Source of the DNA: Lentisphaeria bacterium UBA4640
GTDB lineage: Bacteria; Verrucomicrobiota; Lentisphaeria; Victivallales; UBA1829
Direction: 5' to 3'
NCBI GenBank assembly: GCA_002405835.1
Contig: DHMO01000003.1
Span: 42,761-64,547, forward strand
Length of the DNA stretch: 21,787 nucleotides
Positions within the stretch are counted from its first letter, which is position 1. Every line of letters begins with the position of its first letter. A model generated the notes under the pieces. The model was not told where the DNA came from, searched no databases, and worked only from the letters and a program-made list of their open reading frames with translations. This document shows positions 1 to 7,422 of the stretch, piece after piece. The translations under genes were made by a program, and so were the position numbers.

Positions 1-72
1 GATGCGGTTGAGTTCTTCAAGTCCAATCCGGCAAAAGCTCCGGAGCGCAACTCCAGCACAGCTTACGGATGA
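1..72 (+). CDS. C-terminal end of an unknown upstream gene (partial)
   Basis: Reading from base 1, frame 1 is open for 23 codons and stops at TGA 70-72. The translation ends in DAVEFFKSNPAKAPERNSS and a few more residues, with ordinary codon use for this genome. The following start codon lies 10 nt beyond the stop, which fits a gene end followed by a co-directional gene. Too little is visible to name a family. It could also be a chance open stretch. Confidence 0.4.
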   Translation, partial: DAVEFFKSNPAKAPERNSSTAYG

Positions 73-82
73 GCGGCGGCGA

Positions 83-418
83 ATGAACCCTTATCTGCGA
101 ATTGTCAAACTGAACATCGTTGACATCGTATACGATCCGCGTCACGCGGGCGAGGTGATTGCAAAGGCGTGCCGGGCCAGATCCGGTGCGCCGATGCGCG
201 CAACCGGATGCTGCGATCTCGGTGGGACGGTATGCATTCCGCTCGCCTCCGCCCCCGATGACCGCAAAGCCGCTTACTACTTTTCCGTCTTCCCCGATTC
301 TTCGGAAGAGACGGTCGTTTCGGAAATGAACATCCGTTACATGTCCGACATGCTTCTCCTCGGTTCGTTCCGCTACGGCGACGATCTCTGGGGATTCTGG
401 ATGAAGGAAATTGACTGA
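83..418 (+). CDS. hypothetical protein, 111 residues
   Basis: I do not recognise this protein. I chose the ATG at 83 because it follows the end of the preceding gene by 10 nt; the same frame is open back to the ATG at 2, but the extra 27 residues look like out-of-frame sequence of the upstream gene. The Shine-Dalgarno is weak (GCGGCGGCGA region). The product is soluble-looking, with a basic, cysteine-containing middle (one Cys near residue 30, three near 42-50) and a C-terminus rich in aromatic residues (GDDLWGFWMKEID). No signal peptide or membrane segment is seen. It is probably the last gene of an operon entering from the left, because a two-way terminator follows directly. Confidence 0.55.
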   Translation: MNPYLRIVKLNIVDIVYDPRHAGEVIAKACRARSGAPMRATGCCDLGGTVCIPLASAPDDRKAAYYFSVFPDSSEETVVSEMNIRYMSDMLLLGSFRYGDDLWGFWMKEID

Positions 419-433
419 GCCTTCTGTTCCGAA

Positions 434-485
434 CAAAAAAAACAGCGCCCGGATGAAAGTTTTTCCATCCGGGCGCTGCTGTTTT
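434..485. terminator. bidirectional rho-independent terminator
   Basis: A perfect 12-bp stem (AGCGCCCGGATG at 444-455 with CATCCGGGCGCT at 466-477) has a 10-nt loop. An A-run at 435-442 gives a U-tract on the minus strand, and GCTGTTTT gives a weaker U-tract on the plus strand. It lies between the convergent ends of the gene at 83-418 and the esterase gene ending at 509, so it can serve both. Confidence 0.8.
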
Positions 486-508
486 AAATCCTGCGGCAAT
501 GCTCTGAG

Positions 509-2440
509 TTATGCTTCAAACGGCGTGGCGGGGAGCTCTTCGCCGTTGTAAAGGTTGCCGTCGGGGTTGTCGGACCAGCTGTAGCGGACATGCAGCGGAC
601 GCTCGATTTTTGCGCAGCGCAGAACCACGCTTGCACCGTCCAGCGTTACCGAATCGGCAGGCATGAACTCTCCGCTGTAACCGGCAACATAGAAGCCGCG
701 CGGCTCGCCTTTGAAGTGAAGTCCCTGCGCATTTTCGAAGCGGACGCGCAGAGCTCCGGTCTCAATAGCTGTTTCTTTCGGAAGAGGACCGCCGGGGACG
801 ATATCCTCGAATCCGTAGTCGTTGTGGAGTGCGAGACGCGCGAGACGGTATCCGACGGAACGCTTGTCTTTCGGATGAATGTCTTCCGCTTCGCCGCAGT
901 CGATGATGACCGCCATTCCGGTGTTCGGATTCTTTTCACAGGCATGACGCTGTGCTTCGCGCAGAGTCGGCCAGTGCTGATCGGCATTGTAGGAATAGGG
1001 CATTCTGAAATTCGCGAGCTGAACCATGTAGAACGGGAAATTGCCCTGTCCCCAGCGGAAACGCCAGTCGGTGATGAGGTCGCCCATCAGACGTTCATAA
1101 GCGATTGCACCTTCGCGGGTTCCTGCGTTGTTTTCCCCCTGATACCAGATCGCGCCGCGGATCGCATAGGGAACGAGCGGACGGATCATGCCGTCATAGA
1201 GAATCGACCAGGTGTTCGGGTAGTTCGGACGCGCGAGGTTGCTGACCTCGGGGAGAATGACTTTGCCGAAATCGGTCTCCACGGAGAATTTCCAGGTTCC
1301 GGCAAGCGGAATTGCCTGCTCCGGATCATCAATGCGGACAAGCGCGTAGCAGTCGGGTCTTCCGCCGAATCCGCCGTCGAAAATGAACGAAAATGCACGG
1401 ATTGCAATCACAGCTTTTCCGGCTTTGACGAGCTCCGCGGGAACCTTGTAGAAGCGGCAGACGTTCCAGAACGCCTCGTCAAAGCCCTGTCCGCTGGCGC
1501 CGACCTTGACGCCGTTGAAATATGTGACGTCATGCTTGTCGATTCCGCCGAGACGCAGTTCAAGTTCCTTGCCCTCCCATGCGGCGGGGATTTCAATTTC
1601 CCTGCGGATCCAGACGGAGCCGTTGCCGGCGAGCTTGCGGTCAGTCCAGCTGCCCGGGACGTCGAAATCGATCCAGGCGGAATCATCGAAATCGGGCTTT
1701 GCCCAGCCGAGCGTTTCCCCCTTGTTGCCCGGATCGCCCTTCACATTGCTGCCGAAGCGCGACGGCGCTGTAAGATTGGCCGCGACCTCTTTCCAGATGT
1801 CATCCGTGGCAAGACGCTGTTCGTAATCGCGGATCAGCGGGGCGACTTCCGGATTGTTCATCAGCGTTTCGCGTCCAATCCAGGATTCAATGAACGTTCC
1901 GCCCCAGGAGGAATGGATAACGCCGACAGGCACACCGAGTTTCTCGCGGAGTTTGTACGCGAACCAGAGCGCAACGGCGGAAAAATCGGGATCGCTGGCA
2001 CGGTCGGAGTACATCCAGCTGCCGGTCAGACAGTCCTTCTGCGGTGCGCTGGTGGCGCATTGACCGACGTTGAACATGCGGAGTGTGGAAGGATCTTTCT
2101 GTATTTCACGGAATTCGTTCAGCTGAACGGGAGAGGTTCCCATGCGGAACTCCATGTTGGACTGTCCGGAGGCGAGCCAGACTTCACCGATCAAGACGTC
2201 TTCGATTTCCGTTTTTTCTCCGCTGGAGAGGTCTTCAACCGTAAGGACCCAGGGACCGCCAGCGGTTTCAATCGGGGGGAGACGGAGCATGAAATCTCCG
2301 GTTGAGGAACAGACGCCGAATGCGGAAACTCCGGCGACACTTGCTTTGACGACAGCGCCCGGAGTGGCTTCTCCCCACACGGGGATAAGCTGGCGGCGCT
2401 GAAGGACCGCGCCTTTGGAAAACAGTTTGCAAAGTTTCAT
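509..2440 (-). CDS. sialate O-acetylesterase (SASA/SGNH family)
   Basis: The 643-residue product looks like an esterase that removes O-acetyl groups from sialic acids or similar acetylated sugars. The N-terminal segment (KGAVLQR..PVWG) is typical of this family. SGNH block I is ASGQSNMEF with the catalytic Ser at about residue 94, followed by WGGTFIESW, then GAIWYQGENN, and the acid/base pair in EDIHPKD near residues 520-522. Residues of about 240-350 look like a galactose-binding jelly-roll insert (PGSW..WIRREIEIP). The start is the ATG at 2440, which gives the normal family N-terminus; an in-frame ATG at 2515 lies upstream of the promoter and would add an odd 25-residue leader. No clear signal peptide is seen from this start, so its location is uncertain. 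It has its own promoter and terminator and is a single-gene unit. Confidence 0.9.
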   Translation of the reverse strand: MKLCKLFSKGAVLQRRQLIPVWGEATPGAVVKASVAGVSAFGVCSSTGDFMLRLPPIETAGGPWVLTVEDLSSGEKTEIEDVLIGEVWLASGQSNMEFRMGTSPVQLNEFREIQKDPSTLRMFNVGQCATSAPQKDCLTGSWMYSDRASDPDFSAVALWFAYKLREKLGVPVGVIHSSWGGTFIESWIGRETLMNNPEVAPLIRDYEQRLATDDIWKEVAANLTAPSRFGSNVKGDPGNKGETLGWAKPDFDDSAWIDFDVPGSWTDRKLAGNGSVWIRREIEIPAAWEGKELELRLGGIDKHDVTYFNGVKVGASGQGFDEAFWNVCRFYKVPAELVKAGKAVIAIRAFSFIFDGGFGGRPDCYALVRIDDPEQAIPLAGTWKFSVETDFGKVILPEVSNLARPNYPNTWSILYDGMIRPLVPYAIRGAIWYQGENNAGTREGAIAYERLMGDLITDWRFRWGQGNFPFYMVQLANFRMPYSYNADQHWPTLREAQRHACEKNPNTGMAVIIDCGEAEDIHPKDKRSVGYRLARLALHNDYGFEDIVPGGPLPKETAIETGALRVRFENAQGLHFKGEPRGFYVAGYSGEFMPADSVTLDGASVVLRCAKIERPLHVRYSWSDNPDGNLYNGEELPATPFEA

Positions 2441-2474
2441 TTGAGTAAAAACCTTTTTGTTTTGAAGATTCTTT

Positions 2475-2503
2475 AATATAAGTGTGCGGAACAAAAAAAA
2501 CAA
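2475..2503 (-). promoter_or_regulatory. promoter of the sialate O-acetylesterase gene
   Basis: On the minus strand, TTGTTT (2498-2503), a 17-nt spacer and TATATT (2475-2480) lie 34 nt before the start at 2440. The -35 box falls within the U-tract of the terminator of the preceding operon. The -10 context TTATATTAAAG recurs in the efflux operon promoter at 19942. Confidence 0.5.
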
Positions 2504-2521
2504 CCTTTTTTGCAAAAAAGG
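2493..2521 (-). terminator. terminator of the glgC-side minus-strand transcript after the HD gene
   Basis: On the minus strand, CCTTTTTT-GC-AAAAAAGG (2504-2521) forms an 8-bp hairpin, followed by TTG and a run of eight T (plus-strand A 2493-2500). It begins 4 nt after the HD-domain gene stop at 2526. The two-base loop means the top pairs must open, but the overall form is that of a rho-independent terminator. Confidence 0.6.
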
Positions 2522-2525
2522 ACGA

Positions 2526-3191
2526 TTATTTCACTCCGCTCTCTTCGCAGAGTCTCCGGAAAAATTCGTGCATGAATTCTGCGCGTTCCGCGGCTGCGGC
2601 GCGTCCGGAAACGGTCAGCATCCGTTCGGGGACGCTGCGGAGTTTGACGAGATATTCACGGTATGCGGAGTCCTCGCGTCCGTATGCTTCGCCGGCGACA
2701 GCCTCTTCCGCCGGATTGTGAAGCCGTGCGCCGATCCGTCCGGCGAAATGGAATGCGCGTCCGATTCCGACGGCTCCGATGGAATCGAGTTTATCCGCAT
2801 CATAGAGAATTTTGTCGATAAGGTTTTCCGGCTGGTCTTTTCCCCGGTAGCGGTGCCGTTTCACGGCGTTTGCAACGAGTTGAATGAGCTCTTCGTCGCC
2901 GCATCCGCATTCACGCAAAAAACGGATTGCTTTCCCGTATCCAGCCTGCGCATGACAGATTTTCCCGTTTGATTTCATCTCTTCCGGCCGTGCGATGTCA
3001 TGCAGCAGCGCCGCGAGCGAAACGACGAGGAACGAACGGGAATCCTCCGGGTTCAGTTCGAATTCCGCAAGCATTTCCGCATTGCGCAACACGCGTTCGG
3101 TGTGATCGAAGTCATGGCATCCCGGCGCGTTGCACAGTTCCCGCCGCACCGCTTCCCGGACCTTGTGACAGAGAGGATTTTCCATATGCAT
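2526..3191 (-). CDS. HD-domain phosphohydrolase (YedJ/YpgQ-like)
   Basis: This 221-residue metal-dependent HD-superfamily protein has the expected order of motifs: CHDFDHTERVLRNA (His26, His30), LLHDIARP (His64-Asp65), VKRHRYRG (His113) and YDADKLDSIGAVGIGRAFHFAG (Asp131/Asp133). This is the pattern of the stand-alone YedJ/YpgQ type, some members of which hydrolyse nucleotides; the substrate here cannot be told from sequence. The first ATG (3191) is preferred because GAGG lies 9 nt upstream; the ATG at 3185 is possible. The gene begins 11 nt after the stop of the ImmA/IrrE-like gene, so the two are probably co-transcribed. Its base composition is GC-rich like the rest of the window, unlike the pair just upstream, so it may be an original neighbour of glgC rather than part of the acquired pair. 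Confidence 0.82.
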   Translation of the reverse strand: MHMENPLCHKVREAVRRELCNAPGCHDFDHTERVLRNAEMLAEFELNPEDSRSFLVVSLAALLHDIARPEEMKSNGKICHAQAGYGKAIRFLRECGCGDEELIQLVANAVKRHRYRGKDQPENLIDKILYDADKLDSIGAVGIGRAFHFAGRIGARLHNPAEEAVAGEAYGREDSAYREYLVKLRSVPERMLTVSGRAAAAERAEFMHEFFRRLCEESGVK

Positions 3192-3202
3192 GATAACTTG
3201 CC

Positions 3203-4468
3203 TCAGAGAACAGCGGCCAAATTGTGGTTGACCAGCTGATATTTGACGACCAGCTCATTGACTTGGTATTTTTCTGCCAATTCCGCAATATCATCGTCGC
3301 AAACCAGACGCTTTCCGTTCAGGTCCCGTTTCAGCCATTCGGCCGGAGCATTCAGTTCTGCGGAAAATGCCCGGCAACACTTCTGGCTGGGTGTTGATAC
3401 TTTCGTCACAAGATTGATATGATCTGCGGATGAGTGCAGATATTCGCCGAGCATTCTTCCTGCAAGAAAATTGTTTTTCTGCGAGGTGGAAATAAACATC
3501 GGAGTCTGCTTTTCCGATGTTTCAACAAGCGCGGAACAGAGAGAAAAGGGGACTGTTTTCTGAAAGGTTTCTGCCATCATTTTCTGTTGAAAATCCCTGA
3601 ACGCAGACTGAGTCTTGAAAAAATTTGCTCGAACCCATCGGGCTTCTTTGTAACCGCGTTCCCAGGGAAGAGCATGGGAAAAATCAGGCAAAAGCTCTTT
3701 GATGCGGCGTAATTCATTATTGAATGCGGAGTTTTTTGAATCTGCCGTTCCGATTTGTTCAAGCCATTCAACAGACGCTCTGATATGCCCGGGAGCAACG
3801 GTATTGAAGAATTCGCCGAGGCTGATTTTCCCGGAAAGGCGTTCATCCGCCTCGATAATCTCATCTGCACAGGAGGCGGAAATGCAATAAGGGTCAAACC
3901 CCAGCTGGGCACATGCAATGCAGAAATCCCGCTCTTCGGCATCTCTGGTTGAAGCCTCAATCGCCGCCCAGTCTTTTTGAAGCGGAGTGTCCGATATATT
4001 GTTTGCCAGAAGCCGTCCGATTACAAACCGGACGAAACGGGCAAGTTCATTTTTCACATCTTCAAACGGAATGTTTTCGGATCCGTACCCCAGAAAGGAA
4101 AGCTCTCCATGGTTGATTGCCCGCTCATTCCACGTTAAATGGACAACATCAATTTCCGGAGCCAGAAGAAGATCCGGAAGGAAGTATCCCTCTCCGGCAT
4201 ATTTGAGATTGTGACAGGTTTGAAAACTTTCGACATCCCTGTGCGGATTGCATTCATACAATAAACGCCACCAGTTTGCGGCAATCCATTCTGCTACAGG
4301 ATAAAGAGGAAGATACACTTCATTGGATGTTGACTTGATGGCTTTATTCAGCAGATAAGTAACGACCTTGCCGTTTACAGCAACGGAAAGAGAATTGTTT
4401 GTTACAGCCAACTCTTCAGGTGCGGTTCCTTCAAACCAGTCACGTGTGTTAAATTCAAAACTGCTCAT
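3203..4468 (-). CDS. ImmA/IrrE-like protein with a degenerate metallopeptidase site
   Basis: This 421-residue protein has two visible parts. The N-terminal half (about 1-155) is conserved-looking, with PVAEWIAANWWRLLYE at 57-72 and a YFLPDLLL segment near 95-102; I cannot name it. The C-terminal 90 residues follow the ImmA/IrrE plan: NFLAGRMLGEYLH (333-345) sits where the zinc-binding FxxAHELGHxLxH helix should be, CCRAFSAELNAPAEWL (364-379) matches the family's EANRFAAELLMP segment, and DDIAELAEKYQVNELVVKYQL (392-412) matches the terminal helical part. The HExxH is replaced by R338-M-L-G-E342, and the third ligand Glu appears to be Cys. A protease is therefore unlikely; a binding or sensing role is inferred. 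The start overlaps the upstream gene by 4 nt (ATGA). Its codons are visibly AT-richer than its neighbours'. Confidence 0.72.
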   Translation of the reverse strand: MSSFEFNTRDWFEGTAPEELAVTNNSLSVAVNGKVVTYLLNKAIKSTSNEVYLPLYPVAEWIAANWWRLLYECNPHRDVESFQTCHNLKYAGEGYFLPDLLLAPEIDVVHLTWNERAINHGELSFLGYGSENIPFEDVKNELARFVRFVIGRLLANNISDTPLQKDWAAIEASTRDAEERDFCIACAQLGFDPYCISASCADEIIEADERLSGKISLGEFFNTVAPGHIRASVEWLEQIGTADSKNSAFNNELRRIKELLPDFSHALPWERGYKEARWVRANFFKTQSAFRDFQQKMMAETFQKTVPFSLCSALVETSEKQTPMFISTSQKNNFLAGRMLGEYLHSSADHINLVTKVSTPSQKCCRAFSAELNAPAEWLKRDLNGKRLVCDDDIAELAEKYQVNELVVKYQLVNHNLAAVL

Positions 4469-4866
4469 TCCACAAGTCCTTTTACCGTTACCGGTTCCTG
4501 AACCGGATATCCTTTATATTCTCCCTTTCCATCATTAGTCAGACGGGCAAGGTAGAGCTGACCTTCAAAAATTCCCCAAACATAACGAGGATGCTTCTCT
4601 TTTGCAACAGTCCACTGAATGTTTCCTTTCCGGATGGATTCCCGAAGCCAGCTTTGAGCTTTCTCCGGAGTGATCTCCTTGTCGCAGACAGAAGCATTTC
4701 TTCTCGGCGGCTTCAGTGAAAAACCGAAGGAATTGTCAACCCCTTTATGGTCTTCGCTTCCGCGGTAAAAGACCCGTTCGGACAAATCTTTCAATGCGCC
4801 TTCATCAATTTCTGGCGGACAGTATATCGTCAGCGGCGGAAGATGCTCATAGTTTGTTCGTTTCAT
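4465..4866 (-). CDS. hypothetical protein, 133 residues, partner of the ImmA/IrrE-like gene
   Basis: I do not recognise a named family. The ATG at 4866 is chosen because the longer open frame to 5034 runs back into glgC and reads as an out-of-frame copy of its C-terminus. The N-terminus is MKRTNYEHLPPLTIYCPPEID. A helical stretch at 65-80 (TPEKAQSWLRESIRKG) is followed by a C-terminal beta-rich segment with a striking run of aromatic and glycine residues: HPRYVWGIFEGQLYLARLTN and GEYKGYP (92-121). No signal peptide or membrane segment is present. The stop codon overlaps the start of the 421-residue gene by 4 nt, which implies translational coupling and a working pair. A small protein in front of an ImmA/IrrE-type protein resembles toxin-antitoxin or defence gene pairs; that role is inference only. 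Confidence 0.68.
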   Translation of the reverse strand: MKRTNYEHLPPLTIYCPPEIDEGALKDLSERVFYRGSEDHKGVDNSFGFSLKPPRRNASVCDKEITPEKAQSWLRESIRKGNIQWTVAKEKHPRYVWGIFEGQLYLARLTNDGKGEYKGYPVQEPVTVKGLVE

Positions 4867-4888
4867 GATAAGAACTTTATTAAGAATT

Positions 4889-4918
4889 CCCCCGGCGCGC
4901 GTTTTCTGCGGCCGGGGG
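4889..4918 (-). terminator. hairpin after glgC, possible weak terminator
   Basis: CCCCCGGC (4889-4896) pairs with GCCGGGGG (4911-4918) across a 14-nt loop, 8 nt past the glgC stop. On the minus strand it is followed by AATTCTTAATAAAG rather than a clean U-run, so termination may be partial. Because no good promoter is visible before the 133-residue gene, read-through from glgC may be how the downstream genes are transcribed. Confidence 0.5.
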
Positions 4919-4925
4919 ACGGGAA

Positions 4926-6260
4926 TCACTTCTTCTCTTCGGATTCGGCGGGGGCTTCGCCCTCGTGCGTTTCCACACTCTTCGGAAGAACATAAGAACT
5001 TGAGTGACGGTCCTTCGGAATGACCGTCAGCCACTGTCCGTCGCCAATGTCAACAACTTTGTAACGCTTGGCGTCTTCCTCGCGGTCGTAGCCGATCGTG
5101 GTGTTGCGCGGAATCTGATTGTGCTTGTCAATGATGGCGTTGCGGATGCGGCAATGTTCGCCGACGTCGACGTCATTCAACAGGATGCAGTTGTGGACGG
5201 TCGCGTAGCTGTGGACGAAAACCGAGTTGAAGAGAACCGAGTTCGTGACCGTGCTGCCCGATACGATACAGCCGTCGCAGACAATTGAGTTGATCGCCTT
5301 GCCGATTCGCGGAAGTCCGAAGGTGTCGACATCTTCATTATGCACGAATTTCGCCGGCGGGAGGCTGAAGTGATAGTTGTAAATCGGCCACTTGTCGTTG
5401 TAGAGGTCGAGCTGCGGCTGGGTGGCGCGGAGATCCATGTTCGCTTCGAAATAGGCTTTGAGGGTTCCGACGTCGCGCCAGTAGGGCTTCTCGCTGACCG
5501 CCTGGCCGGGGATCTTGTTGGAATAAAAGTTGTATGCGTAGAGACGCTTGGTGCCGACGAGGCTCGGGATAATGTCCTTGCCGAAGTCGTGTGAGCTGCT
5601 CTTCTGGTTGTAGTCATTTTTGAGAAGCGCGAGCATGTCGTTCGTATTGAAAATGTAGTTGCCCATGGAGGCAAGCGCCATGTTCTTGTCGTTCGGAAGC
5701 GGCGTGGGATCTTTCGGTTTTTCCTGGAATCCGACGATGCGCCAGTCCTTGTCGACCTGAATGATGCCGAACTGGCTTGCTTCGCTGATCGGAACCGGGA
5801 TTGCCGCGACCGTTGCAATGGCGTTGTTGCAGCAGTGGAAATCGACCATCTGGCTGACGTCCATCTTGTAGATGTGGTCTCCGCCGAAGACGGCGACGAG
5901 ATCCGGCTTGAAGTCTTCGATCAGCGCCATGTTCTGATAGATCGCATCGGCGGTTCCGCGGTACCAGGTGCGGTCCTGGGTCTGCATCTGCGCGGGCACC
6001 GGAATGATGAAGCTGCCGCGGACCTGGGTGGAGGAAATGTTCCAGCCGTTGATGATGTGTTCCATCAGACTCTGGGATTTGAACTGAGTCAGAACGAAGA
6101 TGCTGTTGATTCCGCTGTTGACGAAGTTGCTGAGCACGAAGTCGATAATTCTGTACTTCCCGCCAAAGGGGACAGCGGGTTTCGCGCGCTGGTCGGTCAG
6201 AGGAGCAAGCCGGGTTCCTTCGCCGCCTGCCAGGATCATGCCAAGTACGGACGTTCTCAT
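4926..6260 (-). CDS. glgC: glucose-1-phosphate adenylyltransferase
   Basis: This cytoplasmic enzyme makes ADP-glucose and pyrophosphate from ATP and glucose 1-phosphate, the committed step of bacterial glycogen synthesis. The 444-residue product has the nucleotidyltransferase signature GGEGTRLAPLT (12-22) with RAKPAVPFGGKYRIIDF (25-41), the GTADAIYQN and GGDHIYKMD motifs, a sugar-phosphate region (FQEKPKDP) and YWRDVGTLKAYFEANMDL, then a left-handed beta-helix C-terminal domain. The start is the ATG at 6260, directly behind a strong AAGGAGA; the frame is open to 6320, but the extra 20 residues match nothing. The last 25 residues are Glu-rich and lie beyond the usual end of the family. No other glycogen genes are in the window. 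A LacI regulator is divergent from it and may or may not control it. Confidence 0.96.
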   Translation of the reverse strand: MRTSVLGMILAGGEGTRLAPLTDQRAKPAVPFGGKYRIIDFVLSNFVNSGINSIFVLTQFKSQSLMEHIINGWNISSTQVRGSFIIPVPAQMQTQDRTWYRGTADAIYQNMALIEDFKPDLVAVFGGDHIYKMDVSQMVDFHCCNNAIATVAAIPVPISEASQFGIIQVDKDWRIVGFQEKPKDPTPLPNDKNMALASMGNYIFNTNDMLALLKNDYNQKSSSHDFGKDIIPSLVGTKRLYAYNFYSNKIPGQAVSEKPYWRDVGTLKAYFEANMDLRATQPQLDLYNDKWPIYNYHFSLPPAKFVHNEDVDTFGLPRIGKAINSIVCDGCIVSGSTVTNSVLFNSVFVHSYATVHNCILLNDVDVGEHCRIRNAIIDKHNQIPRNTTIGYDREEDAKRYKVVDIGDGQWLTVIPKDRHSSSYVLPKSVETHEGEAPAESEEKK

Positions 6261-6300
6261 TTTAATCTCCTTAAAAAGATGGTGTTGGTTTACATTGGAT

Positions 6301-6328
6301 ACAATACAGATTATTTTCAAAAAAACAA
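6301..6328 (-). promoter_or_regulatory. possible glgC promoter
   Basis: On the minus strand, TTGTTT (6323-6328), a 16-nt spacer and TATTGT (6301-6306) give a modest match to sigma-70 boxes, 40 nt ahead of the glgC start and its AAGGAGA site. The region is very T-rich, so chance matches are likely. Confidence 0.35.
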
Positions 6329-6393
6329 TCCCGAAACACGCGGAAAATGCTCTTTTTTCGTTTTTTTTCTGTTTGAAACGTGTTTTTCTCCGC

Positions 6394-6421
6394 TTGATAT
6401 TGTCCGCAATGCGGTTATATT
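6394..6421 (+). promoter_or_regulatory. LacI-gene promoter with internal palindromic operator
   Basis: TTGATA (6394-6399), a 16-nt spacer and TATATT (6416-6421) lie 21 nt before the ATG at 6443. The spacer carries the perfect palindrome CCGCA-A-TGCGG (6404-6414). A GC-rich dyad with a central pair of this kind, placed between the -35 and -10 boxes, is a natural site for autorepression by the LacI-family protein encoded next. The identification of the operator is inference. Confidence 0.5.
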
Positions 6422-6442
6422 GCAGAAAAACAGGAGATGCTC

Positions 6443-7399
6443 ATGCGCAGAATCATGCTGAAAGATATCGCGGCGGAACTGGATATTTCCATTTCGCAGG
6501 TTTCCCGCGCTTTGAATCAGAAGGGAGAAGTCGCTCCGGAAATCCGCGCAAAAGTCCTCGAACTTGCACGGAAAATGAACTACAAAAACCTCTCCGTCCG
6601 CCACAAACGCACCGTAGCGGTCATTCTCAACTGGTTCGCGGATTTCTATGATGAGATTCTGAATGAAATCCTCACCCGCACCAGGCGGCGCGGATGGCGC
6701 GCGGTCGTCGTTCCTTACCAGAATATCGAACTGTTCAACGACCAGTTTTTCGACGGGGCAATCATGATCTCCGGTGAACGCATCGCGATGAAATGGCACG
6801 AACGGTACAGCATCCCCCTCGTCGTCATCAACAACTTCGGTTCCGCCTTGAATCATATCTGCTCCGTTTTTCCCGATGCGGACGGCGAAGTCCGTGCGGC
6901 AATGGAACATCTGATTGCGCTCGGACACACCCGTATAGCCCGCATACGCGGCCGCAGTTCCAAGTCAACGGAAGAGGAGCTCGCACGCGGACTCGGCGAG
7001 TTCCAACGGGTTGCGGAAGAACACGGAATCCGCGATTCCGTCCGGAACTGTTTCGGAGCGACTCTGGAAGAGAAGATCGCCCATGTCCGCTCTCTGATAG
7101 CGGAAGGATTCACCGCATTCCTTGTGGTCCTCAGCGACGAGGCGCCGGTTCTGCTCGACGCCGTCCGCAAATGCGGCAAACGGGTTCCGGAAGATGTCTC
7201 TCTGGTAACCTACGAATCTCGCGCAGTTTCCGCGTTCCAAAATCCGCCGCTGACTACACTGCAGTACGATTACCCGCACCTGGTCTCTTCCGCCCTCCTT
7301 GAGCTCGACCATGCGATGAACGGAAAAGAGACGAAATCGCGCATCATCGTTCCGGTCAAACTGAATGTCCGCGGAAGCACGGGACCGCACGTTTCATAA
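6443..7399 (+). CDS. LacI-family transcriptional regulator
   Basis: This DNA-binding regulator would respond to a sugar-type ligand. The 318-residue product has an N-terminal LacI helix-turn-helix (LKDIAAELDISISQVSRALNQ, then APEIRAKVLELARKMNYK hinge-proximal helix) followed by a periplasmic-binding-protein-like sensor domain with FFDGAIMISGE, IPLVVINN, MEHLIALGHTRIARIRG and the closing PEDVSLVTYES..PPLTTLQYDY pattern. Three ATGs lie close together; I chose 6443 because AGGAG is 6 nt upstream, whereas 6437 abuts AGGAG with no spacing. It is divergent from glgC and convergent with the DeoR gene. Its ligand cannot be predicted from sequence. Confidence 0.92.
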   Translation: MRRIMLKDIAAELDISISQVSRALNQKGEVAPEIRAKVLELARKMNYKNLSVRHKRTVAVILNWFADFYDEILNEILTRTRRRGWRAVVVPYQNIELFNDQFFDGAIMISGERIAMKWHERYSIPLVVINNFGSALNHICSVFPDADGEVRAAMEHLIALGHTRIARIRGRSSKSTEEELARGLGEFQRVAEEHGIRDSVRNCFGATLEEKIAHVRSLIAEGFTAFLVVLSDEAPVLLDAVRKCGKRVPEDVSLVTYESRAVSAFQNPPLTTLQYDYPHLVSSALLELDHAMNGKETKSRIIVPVKLNVRGSTGPHVS

Positions 7400-7422
7400 A
7401 CTCCGGTTCTCTGAATCCTGCG

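Noticed and set aside
590..2305. 571-codon plus-strand open frame
   Set aside because: It lies opposite the sialate O-acetylesterase, which has clear motifs, promoter and terminator; the plus-strand translation resembles no family and is a shadow of GC-rich coding sequence.
4867..5034. N-terminal extension of the 133-residue protein
   Set aside because: The extension is an out-of-frame reading of the glgC C-terminus and hairpin; the ATG at 4866 gives a sensible start just past glgC.
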